DNA from: Alphaproteobacteria bacterium
GTDB taxonomy: Bacteria; Pseudomonadota; Alphaproteobacteria; Puniceispirillales; Puniceispirillaceae
Assembly (NCBI GenBank): GCA_011524805.1
Contig: WTJO01000069.1
Location: 1 to 5,652, forward strand
Direction: 5' to 3'
Length of the DNA stretch: 5,652 bases
The notes under the pieces were generated by a model that searched no databases, was not told the DNA's origin, and saw only the letters and a list, made by a program, of their open reading frames with translations. The position numbers and the translations under genes were made by a program. This document shows positions 1 through 5,652 of the stretch, in pieces. Positions within the stretch are counted from its first letter, which is position 1, and each line of letters begins with the position of its first letter.

Positions 1-363
1 TAGCAATGCCTAACTCTGGCAATGGCGATAGCCAAGTCTCATATCATTTCAGATTAATTTTGATGTCTGTTACACGGTCAAACTATATCGGTTGCCTGTC
101 AGCCCTTAATACATTAACGCTCCGAGGGTGATGCATTTTTGCCATGATTGATATTTTTTGAAACTGGCACCTAACATATCCGCATATGCAGTCGTTCAAT
201 TTTTGGGTGTATTATCAGACGGGGAAAGTAGGTTTTCAGACGCGTATGGCCGAGGTATTTTTATATATTTTTTCGGGTCATTTCGGTATCATGTAAGATT
301 TTTTCCGGAATTGTCGTTAACACCCGCAGACACCAATTTTCATGTTTTCTTCCCATTCTAAAT
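1..363. other. Intergenic region, no convincing gene
   Basis: I find no supportable protein or RNA gene in this stretch. One frame is open from the left edge to a TGA at 129-131 (about 42 codons), but that length is expected by chance and the peptide resembles nothing I recognise. A 67-codon frame at 158-361 has only a TTG start and no ribosome binding site. Weak promoter-like hexamers occur on both strands around 53-89: TTGATG (60-65) with TATATC (84-89) on the plus strand, and TTGACC (complement of 76-81) with ATTAAT (complement of 53-58) on the minus strand. A small hairpin, TGGC-GATA-GCCA, lies at 23-34. The stretch ends at a strong plus-strand terminator, so it is probably transcribed rightwards, as a 3' UTR of a gene to the left or as an untranslated RNA. 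Confidence 0.5.
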
Positions 364-390
364 TCCCGGCTATATGCCGGGAGTTTTTTT
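364..390 (+). terminator. Rho-independent terminator
   Basis: A perfect 7-bp stem (TCCCGGC at 364-370 pairing with GCCGGGA at 376-382) encloses a TATAT loop, and is followed after one G by seven T residues at 384-390. This is a canonical intrinsic terminator for transcripts moving rightwards. A-T pairs flanking the stem could extend it. On the minus strand the same hairpin is followed only by AATTTAG, so it would end the leftward transcript of the neighbouring PLP-enzyme gene poorly, although some two-way action is possible. No gene in this window lies upstream of it on the plus strand. Confidence 0.9.
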
Positions 391-443
391 GCCTGTTTTT
401 TATGTTTTCTTTTTTTGGGTGGCGCTGAAGAGAAATAGAATTG

Positions 444-1529
444 TTATACCAGCCTGCCTCTTGCGGCTACAGCTATCTCACCTGCTATCTGTCCGCCCCG
501 AACTGCGATCAGCCTGTCAAACATATTCACACTGACACATACATGATTTGGCAAGACACGCACAATCTCGCCAATTTCTGGCATGCTCTGACATTCAGAA
601 AAATCCAGAAAGCCATGTTCTTCTGACAATTTATGAATTTTTGCATCTTGATATTCTTCAATTTGACCGAACCCGCTTAACCCGCCTGTATCAGAGGTAA
701 AGGTTTTTGAGCCTGCATCCAGAATACCGCGCAATGGCGTAGCTTTGCTAACAATCGATGTATAGATATGGAAGGCACAGTCATCCGGCGATGCAATACC
801 ATCTGCGAGCATCATTCTGTCATTGAATATGGAGGTGCCGGAACGATGCTCGGTTGCCCCATCCAGCATGCCCAAATGCCGTAGATTTGGCGTGCCACCT
901 GTTGAGACGATACCGGCCTTTAGCCCCATCTCTGCCAGTCCCTCTGCCCCATGCTGATAAAATGTCTGTGTTGCTGGCCAGCCATCAAGTGGCGGGTAAA
1001 ATAACAACCCTGCAAATACCAGCCATGGGTTATCCTGTATCTGGCCTGCCAGCATCAGCATTTCTTCAACTGTTTCAACACCTGCGCGCTTCTGGCCTGT
1101 GTCACATTCTATCAGCACCTCAAGTGGTCGTTCAGCCTGTTGTGCGGCCTCTGCATAGGCGCTTAAGGTGACCTGATTATCTGCACAGCATTTCAAAGAT
1201 AGCTGGCGTTGCAAGGCGGCAAGCCTGCCTGAGCGGGCGGCCCCCAGCAGATTTGTAGCGATAATAATGTCGTCAATGCCTGCCTCTGCCATGATTTCGG
1301 CCTCGCCCAGCTTCTGGCAGGTTATGCCTTTTGCCCCGGCGGCGATTTGCTGGCAGGCAAGCACAGGTGATTTATGGGTTTTGATATGTGGTCTGTTGGC
1401 AATACCGGCCGCATCACATCGTGCCTGCAGACTGGTGATATTGGCATCTACAATATCCAGATCAATAACAGCCGCAGGTGTACCAAAATCAGAGGCTATT
1501 TGCGCTTTGAGCGTGTCATAATGTGACAT
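444..1529 (-). CDS. D-threonine aldolase / D-serine dehydratase (DSD1) family PLP enzyme
   Basis: A 361-residue, fold-type III (alanine-racemase-like) PLP enzyme. The N-terminal part reads GTPAAVIDLDIVDANI (residues 16-31), then the family hallmark RPHIKTHK (46-53), whose Lys50 should form the Schiff base with PLP. A C-terminal PNHVC motif supplies His329 and Cys331, the H-x-C/D metal pair of this family. Members cleave D-threonine-like beta-hydroxy amino acids to glycine plus an aldehyde, or dehydrate D-serine. As I recall, Cys at the second metal position is typical of eukaryotic D-serine dehydratases and Asp of characterised bacterial D-threonine aldolases; the substrate cannot be fixed from this. 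A beta-hydroxyaspartate aldolase (BhcC-like) role is possible, but no other bhc gene is nearby. I start it at the ATG ending at 1529, which has AGGA six bases upstream and gives the normal family N-terminus; the frame stays open to an ATG at 1646, but those 39 extra residues look like translated intergenic DNA. It is probably cytosolic, with no signal peptide, and is transcribed divergently from the asparaginase gene. Confidence 0.88.
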   Translation of the reverse strand: MSHYDTLKAQIASDFGTPAAVIDLDIVDANITSLQARCDAAGIANRPHIKTHKSPVLACQQIAAGAKGITCQKLGEAEIMAEAGIDDIIIATNLLGAARSGRLAALQRQLSLKCCADNQVTLSAYAEAAQQAERPLEVLIECDTGQKRAGVETVEEMLMLAGQIQDNPWLVFAGLLFYPPLDGWPATQTFYQHGAEGLAEMGLKAGIVSTGGTPNLRHLGMLDGATEHRSGTSIFNDRMMLADGIASPDDCAFHIYTSIVSKATPLRGILDAGSKTFTSDTGGLSGFGQIEEYQDAKIHKLSEEHGFLDFSECQSMPEIGEIVRVLPNHVCVSVNMFDRLIAVRGGQIAGEIAVAARGRLV

Positions 1530-1535
1530 GAATAT

Positions 1536-1540
1536 TCCTG
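1536..1540 (-). promoter_or_regulatory. Ribosome binding site deciding the PLP-enzyme start
   Basis: The minus strand reads CAGGA here, six bases before the ATG at 1529. The in-frame upstream ATGs (1544 and 1646) are the less likely starts: the 1544 ATG would overlap this site, and neither gives residues that look like the family. Confidence 0.6.
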
Positions 1541-1561
1541 CCATTCTGATAGTGATAGTGC

Positions 1562-1604
1562 ATCGTACATAATCACGATACCGTCTTGTATATGGCTTTG
1601 GCAA
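1562..1604 (-). promoter_or_regulatory. Possible promoter and operator for the leftward PLP-enzyme gene
   Basis: On the minus strand a TTGCCA hexamer (complement of 1599-1604) lies 18 bases before TATCGT (complement of 1575-1580), a plausible though imperfect -35/-10 pair placed about 45 bases before the start codon. Overlapping the -10 is an inverted repeat, ATCGT (1562-1566) and ACGAT (1575-1579) with 8 bases between, which could be a repressor half-site pair. A tandem hexamer TGATAG TGATAG lies at 1547-1558. All of these are short enough to occur by chance. Confidence 0.28.
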
Positions 1605-1684
1605 TCCATGCAGATGATGCGGCTTGATTCCGCCGCCATTTCGCATAACATTGAAGTCTATTCGGACAGACAGGACAGAACACC

Positions 1685-2719
1685 ATGCATCCCCGGACCA
1701 GAACCCCGCAACATTTTGAGATGCCGTTGCAGATTGATGTAATTCGTGGTGAAGCTGTTGAAAGCAGGCATCTGGTGGATATCGCCCTGTCTGACGGCCA
1801 AGGCAGGCTCATGCTTGGCTATGGCGATGTAGAGGCTGTTGTGTTTCCACGTTCTGCGATTAAGCCGCTTCAGGCGCTTGCCGTAGTTGAAGCATTACAA
1901 GAGGCCGGACAGCTTGAACAGCTCTCAGACCAAGAGATAGCAGTATTATGTGCAAGCCATAATGGCGAGCAGCAGCATGTTGATATTGTTGGCAGGCTGC
2001 TTGAAAGATTTGACATTCCACAAGACAGGCTGGCATGCGGGGCGCACTGGTCGCTTCATCAGCCCACCCTCATCAGTCAGGCGCGCAGTCTAAACAGCCC
2101 AGAGAAAATCCATAATAATTGCAGTGGCAAACATGCCGGCATGCTTGTTCTGGCACATTTATGCGGTTATGAGGCTGCCAATTATGCTGACTGGCAGCAC
2201 CCAGTGCAGAGGCGCATGATCCGGATAATGAGCCAGCTGGCATCATGTGATATTCTGTCATACCCGCACGGAATTGACGGATGCGGCGCTCCTGCCTTTA
2301 GTGCCCCGTTGCAGGCATGGGCACGTGCCTTTGCACTATTTGCAGGAGGCGGCACGCTGGATGACGAGCTGGCAGCAGGATGCAGAACTCTGTCTCAGGC
2401 GATTGCCAAGGCACCGTTCATGATAGCGGGAAGCGGGCGGTGCTGTAGCGCAGTCAATCAGGCATTTGCAGGCGAAATTACTGTCAAGGTAGGGGCAGAG
2501 GGGGTCTATAGCGTTGCTGTCAATTCTCTTGGGCTTGGCGGCATGCTGAAAGTGCGTGACGGGAATGTCCGCGCCGCAGAGGTAGGGCTTGGCCATCTGC
2601 TATCCATGCTCGGGGTCTCATTGCCAGATACATTATCTGCATTTTTTGTGCCTACTCTGAAAAACTGGGCAGGCGATGAAATTGGCAGAATAGCTGTCAA
2701 TATAGCAACGCAAAATTAG
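1685..2719 (+). CDS. L-asparaginase, Rhizobium etli ReAV type (asparaginase II family)
   Basis: A 344-residue protein of the asparaginase II family (Pfam Asparaginase_II, COG4448), structurally unrelated to the E. coli AnsA/AnsB type. It should hydrolyse L-asparagine to aspartate and ammonia. The motifs appear in family order: RSAIKPLQA (Ser57, Lys60), CASHNGE (Ser91), CGAHWSLH (118-125), HNNCSGKHAG (Cys146, Lys149), GIDGCGAPAFS (Cys200) and MIAGSGR. From memory of the R. etli ReAV structure, the catalytic Ser-Lys pair is Ser48/Lys51 with Ser80, and zinc is held by Cys135, Lys138 and Cys189. The last three match here at a constant offset of 11, so the active site looks complete. Length is normal for the family. 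The ATG at 1685 has AGGA nine bases upstream; a second in-frame ATG at 1721 (Met13) is possible but lacks a clear binding site. There is no signal peptide, so it is cytosolic. The crotonase gene follows after 25 bp and is probably co-transcribed. Confidence 0.93.
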   Translation: MHPRTRTPQHFEMPLQIDVIRGEAVESRHLVDIALSDGQGRLMLGYGDVEAVVFPRSAIKPLQALAVVEALQEAGQLEQLSDQEIAVLCASHNGEQQHVDIVGRLLERFDIPQDRLACGAHWSLHQPTLISQARSLNSPEKIHNNCSGKHAGMLVLAHLCGYEAANYADWQHPVQRRMIRIMSQLASCDILSYPHGIDGCGAPAFSAPLQAWARAFALFAGGGTLDDELAAGCRTLSQAIAKAPFMIAGSGRCCSAVNQAFAGEITVKVGAEGVYSVAVNSLGLGGMLKVRDGNVRAAEVGLGHLLSMLGVSLPDTLSAFFVPTLKNWAGDEIGRIAVNIATQN

Positions 2720-2731
2720 CACCAGACACCA

Positions 2732-2739
2732 AAGGGAGG
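2732..2739 (+). promoter_or_regulatory. Strong ribosome binding site of the crotonase gene
   Basis: AAGGGAGG lies five bases before the ATG at 2745, inside the 25-bp gap after the asparaginase stop codon. It is the best Shine-Dalgarno match in the window and fixes the start. No promoter or terminator fits in the gap, which supports a two-gene transcript. Confidence 0.8.
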
Positions 2740-2744
2740 CATAA

Positions 2745-3536
2745 ATGACATTTCAGACAATTACAGCAGAGCAGACCGGCCGTGTGCTTGTGATTACCCT
2801 GAACAGACCAGATAATATGAATGCTATCAATCTGGAGCTTGCACGCGAATTATGCCACATAGCAGAACAGATAGGCCAAAATCCAGGCATTGGCGCGGTT
2901 ATTATCACGGGAGCCGGCAATAAGGCTTTTTGTGCAGGCGGCGATTTACAGGCCTTTTATGCATTCAGCCCTGAAATGGGCGCGCATTTGAAACAGGTAA
3001 CAGATTATTTTCACACAGCTATCTGCCTGTTTTCAGAGATGGGTGCGCCAGTGATAGCCGCCATTAACGGCGTAGCGGCGGGAGGTGGGCTATCCATGGT
3101 TGGCTTTCCAGAGCTTGCGATTGCGTCACAATCTGCCAAATTTGTGTCAGCATACACCAAAATTGGCCTGAGCCCAGACGGATCATCCAGCTTTTTCATG
3201 CCGCGCATTATCGGTATCAGGCGATATTATGAGATGGTACTGACCAACCGCACATTATCTGCTGAAGAGGCATGTGACTGGGGGCTAGTGTCCGAAGTCG
3301 TTGACGATGATCAGCTTCTTTCCCGCGCTATGGAACTGGCGCAATCAATCGCAGACGGGCCGCAATCTTCTTATCGACGTATCAAATCGCTGGTCATGAC
3401 CAGCTTTGATTCAGACCTTTCCGCACAGCTTGATAAAGAAGCGGGTTTCCTGTCAGACTGTGCTGATTCAGATGATGGAATAGAGGGCATAAAGGCGTTT
3501 CTGGCGAAAAGGGTGCCGCAATTCAACAAAAGCTAA
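2745..3536 (+). CDS. Enoyl-CoA hydratase/isomerase (crotonase) family protein, isomerase-like active site
   Basis: A 263-residue crotonase-superfamily protein, the usual length, cytosolic, acting on a CoA thioester. Both oxyanion-hole segments are present: NKAFCAGGDL (59-68) and NGVAAGGGLSM (108-118). The two acid residues of classical enoyl-CoA hydratase (rat Glu144 and Glu164) align by eye with Ser117 and Tyr137, so simple hydration is unlikely. Asp145 in KIGLSPDG lies eight residues after the Glu164 position, where dienoyl-CoA isomerase (Asp204) and PaaG-type isomerase (Asp136) carry a catalytic aspartate, as I recall. An isomerase, possibly on unsaturated acyl-CoA or ring-epoxide CoA, is the better guess, but the substrate is unknown. 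The usual CDLAIA after the second oxyanion motif reads PELAIA here. The C-terminal helical part, with LSAEEACDWGLVSEVV, is intact. It lies 25 bp after the asparaginase gene, and its stop codon is only 8 bp from that of the converging surface-protein gene. Confidence 0.9.
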   Translation: MTFQTITAEQTGRVLVITLNRPDNMNAINLELARELCHIAEQIGQNPGIGAVIITGAGNKAFCAGGDLQAFYAFSPEMGAHLKQVTDYFHTAICLFSEMGAPVIAAINGVAAGGGLSMVGFPELAIASQSAKFVSAYTKIGLSPDGSSSFFMPRIIGIRRYYEMVLTNRTLSAEEACDWGLVSEVVDDDQLLSRAMELAQSIADGPQSSYRRIKSLVMTSFDSDLSAQLDKEAGFLSDCADSDDGIEGIKAFLAKRVPQFNKS

Positions 3537-3544
3537 CTAGGCAT

Positions 3545-5652
3545 TTAATACGTGCGCTTATAATTTACGGAATAAGTCTTTGAGCCATCGATTTCGTCAT
3601 AATCCAAGATAAAGTCTTGGTCAAAATTATAAAGTGGGTGATGATTTCCAAAGGTTAAACCAAATCCTTGTCCGCACTTTTTAGAGGCTTCATAATCATA
3701 TTTTTCACAGAAATATTTTGGCCTAACTGATAATTTGTTGAAGCCATAAGGCCTTATTAAGCTACCTCTGTTACCTAGGCTCGTTCTGAATTCTGGAGAA
3801 AATGAAAATCTAAAGTATTCATCTGTACCAAAATCAATTTGCTGTTTTGAGGTTAAAGAACCCTTACGAATATCGAAGGTACCAGTATCAAAAACTGATT
3901 TACCGACGGTGTATTTGAATTTGGGTGAAATTGCACTGGCGCCTAAAACTAAATTACCTTCAACTCCTAAAGAATATGCCGTTGAATTTCTATCATAATC
4001 TCCAACTACATTAACCTCACCTACCTTTGTGTTTAATGTATTTACCTCAAATGTTTTTGAAGCCATGAGGTCTAATATAAGGCTACTTCCTATAGGGTAG
4101 GCAGCATATACCCCAGCAGCTAGAGAGCGACCAACATTAGAACCAACACTCTCTCCTGTCATAGAAGTATCAGAATATCCCCCTCCGAGAATAAGGCCAT
4201 AAATCGATCCTTTCGCAGTTCTTCTACTAAAATTAAATGCTGTAGATATAAATGTATTTTTAGTTCCACCCTCATTTTTGGTATGGCTAACAGAAGTTTC
4301 CCAAGATGTATTTCTTGTTCCTCCTTCTCTAACGTTATCATAAGAAAAAGAACCTTGCGCAAACTCATTTAGGTCTGACCAATCAACATTCACATTTCTG
4401 AAACTCAAAATAGGGCCATCCGAAGATTGGCTATTATTTGCCAAAAGGGATGTGTTCCGAGATAATATCCTTCCAAAAAACGCAGTTTCTGAGCGCAATG
4501 CACTATTTTTACCAAACAAAATAGCATCAGAAATTACTGCTGCCTGTGCAGAGGACAGTAATTCGTCATCATCAAGTATCGTTATGACGCCAGTTCCTGC
4601 ATCTATTGCTGTATTTACTGGATTACTTAACACTAAATTGAATGTCTCATTTGACTCAAAAACTTGGTCTTCAACAATTGATACGCTAATTGATTTGCTC
4701 TCTTCACCGGGTAAAAAAGTCAGCGTCCCACTAGAATATGTGAAATCTTCTCCTGCTTTTGCACTTAAATTTACCGTTGCGTAATCAACAGAGACAGTCA
4801 GCGGAGTTGTATGGCTGAGGTCAACATCGATCGATGCAATTCCAGCGTCTTCAGATACGCTTACTGAGCTTACAGAAATCCCAGGATTACCATCATCATC
4901 AGTGATTGTTATAGTGCCAGAGCCGTCTGATATCATCGCCCCTGCAGAAACATTGCTTAAAACAATAGAAAAAGTCTCAATACCTTCAGGTATATTATCT
5001 GAGAGAATATTGACAGATATTGTTTTTGATACCTCCCCTGGGCTGAATATTAACACCCCGCCTGCAGTATTGTAATCCTCGCCAGCAACTGCTGTATTAT
5101 CGGAAGTTGACCAATTTACCGATACATTAGAAACAGAGGGGTTACTTAGTGAAACTGTTGTCGATATTGCTGCAGAATTTTCATTCAAGGTAACAGCGTC
5201 ACTAACACTCAAAGAGGGTGCTGAGTCATCATCTGTGATAGTTACAACTGATTGATTATCAGAAATGGTCGCCAGTATTGGGTTGCTCAAATTAACATAA
5301 AATGTCTCGTCTCCTTCCGAAAGGGTGTCTGACAAAATATTAACATTTATAGATGTTGTTAATTCGCCTGGCAAAAATGACACTGTTCCAGATGCTGCGT
5401 TATAGTCACTATTTACAGCAGCGGTCCCGTCTGCAGTGGAGTAGTCCACAGAAATAGTTTGAGAGGATTCTGAACTTAGGCTCAAAGTTATGGAGCGGGG
5501 AACAGCGGTTTCATTAGGTATTGTCGCATCAGCGATTGATATTGTTGGCACCCCATCATCATCTGTTATCGTAAGCTCACCAATGGCATCATTAATTGTT
5601 ACATTAGATGGATTTGACAAGGTAACGATGACAGTCTCATCTACTTCATCAA
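3545..5652 (-). CDS. Calx-beta repeat protein with C-terminal autotransporter barrel (5' end outside window)
   Basis: The 3' part (about 701 codons) of a large surface-protein gene that runs off the right edge. The frame has no stop up to 5652 and begins in mid-repeat (DEVDETVIVTLSNPSNV), so the TTG at 5618-5620 is not a start. Visible are the end of one Calx-beta domain, then three full ones of 109-111 residues, each with a GxDY/F...F.PGE core and an ITDDD or ILDDD end. Calx-beta domains are calcium-binding beta-sandwiches common in adhesins. Next come a predicted helical linker (AQAAVISDAILFGKNSALR, 4546-4490) and a region of about 290 residues with alternating beta-strand patterns (GLILGGGYSD, AAGVYAAYPI, FRFSFSPEFR). 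It ends in YSVNYKRTY, with aromatic or hydrophobic residues at -1, -5, -7 and -9, as in outer-membrane barrel signals. I infer a type V secreted autotransporter whose repeats face the outside. Any signal peptide and passenger head lie beyond the window. The gene is AT-rich compared with its neighbours. Without the N-terminus its role (adhesion, biofilm, other) is open. Confidence 0.85.
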   Translation of the reverse strand, partial: DEVDETVIVTLSNPSNVTINDAIGELTITDDDGVPTISIADATIPNETAVPRSITLSLSSESSQTISVDYSTADGTAAVNSDYNAASGTVSFLPGELTTSINVNILSDTLSEGDETFYVNLSNPILATISDNQSVVTITDDDSAPSLSVSDAVTLNENSAAISTTVSLSNPSVSNVSVNWSTSDNTAVAGEDYNTAGGVLIFSPGEVSKTISVNILSDNIPEGIETFSIVLSNVSAGAMISDGSGTITITDDDGNPGISVSSVSVSEDAGIASIDVDLSHTTPLTVSVDYATVNLSAKAGEDFTYSSGTLTFLPGEESKSISVSIVEDQVFESNETFNLVLSNPVNTAIDAGTGVITILDDDELLSSAQAAVISDAILFGKNSALRSETAFFGRILSRNTSLLANNSQSSDGPILSFRNVNVDWSDLNEFAQGSFSYDNVREGGTRNTSWETSVSHTKNEGGTKNTFISTAFNFSRRTAKGSIYGLILGGGYSDTSMTGESVGSNVGRSLAAGVYAAYPIGSSLILDLMASKTFEVNTLNTKVGEVNVVGDYDRNSTAYSLGVEGNLVLGASAISPKFKYTVGKSVFDTGTFDIRKGSLTSKQQIDFGTDEYFRFSFSPEFRTSLGNRGSLIRPYGFNKLSVRPKYFCEKYDYEASKKCGQGFGLTFGNHHPLYNFDQDFILDYDEIDGSKTYSVNYKRTY
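4562..5652 (-). repeat. Calx-beta domain repeat array (three full units plus a partial one)
   Basis: Reading leftwards, unit borders fall after each acidic linker: a partial unit 5652-5552, then full units 5551-5222 (110 residues), 5221-4889 (111) and 4888-4562 (109). Shared features per unit are a VDYxT or VNWST strand, GEDY/NSDY/GEDF, F.PGE, an E..ETF strand, LSNP or LSNV, and a closing ITDDD or ILDDD. At DNA level the DDD linkers recur as near-identical TCATCATC tracts, near 4565, 4892, 5225 and 5555. The units otherwise differ substantially, so this is an old, diverged array and not a recent tandem expansion. Confidence 0.87.

Noticed and set aside
3..131. Frame open from the left edge to TGA, possible 3' end of an upstream gene
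   Set aside because: About 42 codons without a stop is not significant, and the peptide shows no domain-like pattern.
131..151. Six-codon ATG frame after GAGGGTG, possible leader peptide
   Set aside because: No run of regulatory codons, no attenuator hairpin next to it and no downstream gene to control.
158..361. A 67-codon plus-strand frame ending just before the terminator
   Set aside because: It has only a TTG start, no ribosome binding site, no recognisable family and T-rich low-complexity content; its stop lying beside the terminator stem is probably chance.
854..1171. Plus-strand frames inside the PLP-enzyme gene, and similar frames opposite the asparaginase, crotonase and surface-protein genes
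   Set aside because: They lie wholly opposite genes with clear family motifs, lack recognisable domains, and are expected by-products of the real reading frames.
1530..1646. N-terminal extension of the PLP enzyme from the ATG at 1646
   Set aside because: The extra 39 residues do not resemble the family N-terminus, would fill most of the divergent promoter region, and the ATG at 1529 has a good ribosome binding site.
5618..5620. TTG as start codon of the Calx-beta protein
   Set aside because: The frame continues upstream to the window edge with typical Calx-beta residues, so the TTG is an internal leucine codon.
4562..5652. Spaced TCATCATC tracts as a possible CRISPR-like or intergenic repeat
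   Set aside because: They are spaced about 330 bp apart and encode the DDD linkers of protein domains inside one open frame.
3545..5652. RTX-type (type I secreted) protein
   Set aside because: No glycine-rich GGxGxD nonapeptide repeats are visible, and the C-terminus looks like an outer-membrane barrel, not a type I secretion signal.

Overview
The window looks like chromosome of a free-living Gram-negative bacterium, most likely an alphaproteobacterium. A marine SAR116-like lineage would fit, but that is inference from gene families and moderate base composition, not from a marker gene. It holds three complete metabolic genes and one incomplete surface-protein gene. No tRNA, rRNA, CRISPR array, insertion sequence or phage gene was seen.

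Layout. Positions 1-443 have no convincing gene; their one clear element is a rho-independent terminator on the + strand at 364-390. Next, on the minus strand, is a PLP enzyme of the D-threonine aldolase / D-serine dehydratase (DSD1) family (444-1529). A 155-bp divergent intergenic region (1530-1684) separates it from a + strand gene pair: an asparaginase of the Rhizobium etli ReAV type (1685-2719) and, 25 bp later, a crotonase-superfamily protein (2745-3536). Converging on that pair, with only 8 bp between stop codons, is the 3' part of a long minus-strand gene (3545 to beyond 5652). It encodes Calx-beta repeats followed by an autotransporter-type outer-membrane beta-barrel.

How the genes may work together. 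The PLP enzyme and the asparaginase both handle amino acids (cleavage or deamination of D-beta-hydroxy amino acids; L-asparagine to aspartate plus ammonia), so the divergent pair may be a small amino-acid scavenging locus. The crotonase is probably co-transcribed with the asparaginase, but its substrate is not evident. It lacks both hydratase glutamates and keeps an aspartate used by isomerases of the superfamily. The surface protein is unrelated in function, is visibly more AT-rich than its neighbours, and may be an accessory gene placed directly against the end of the crotonase gene.

No clearly unprecedented system is visible. The points most worth a second look are the Calx-beta/autotransporter gene with its composition break, the crotonase active site, and the orphan terminator at the left end, which could close a small RNA or a long 3' UTR.
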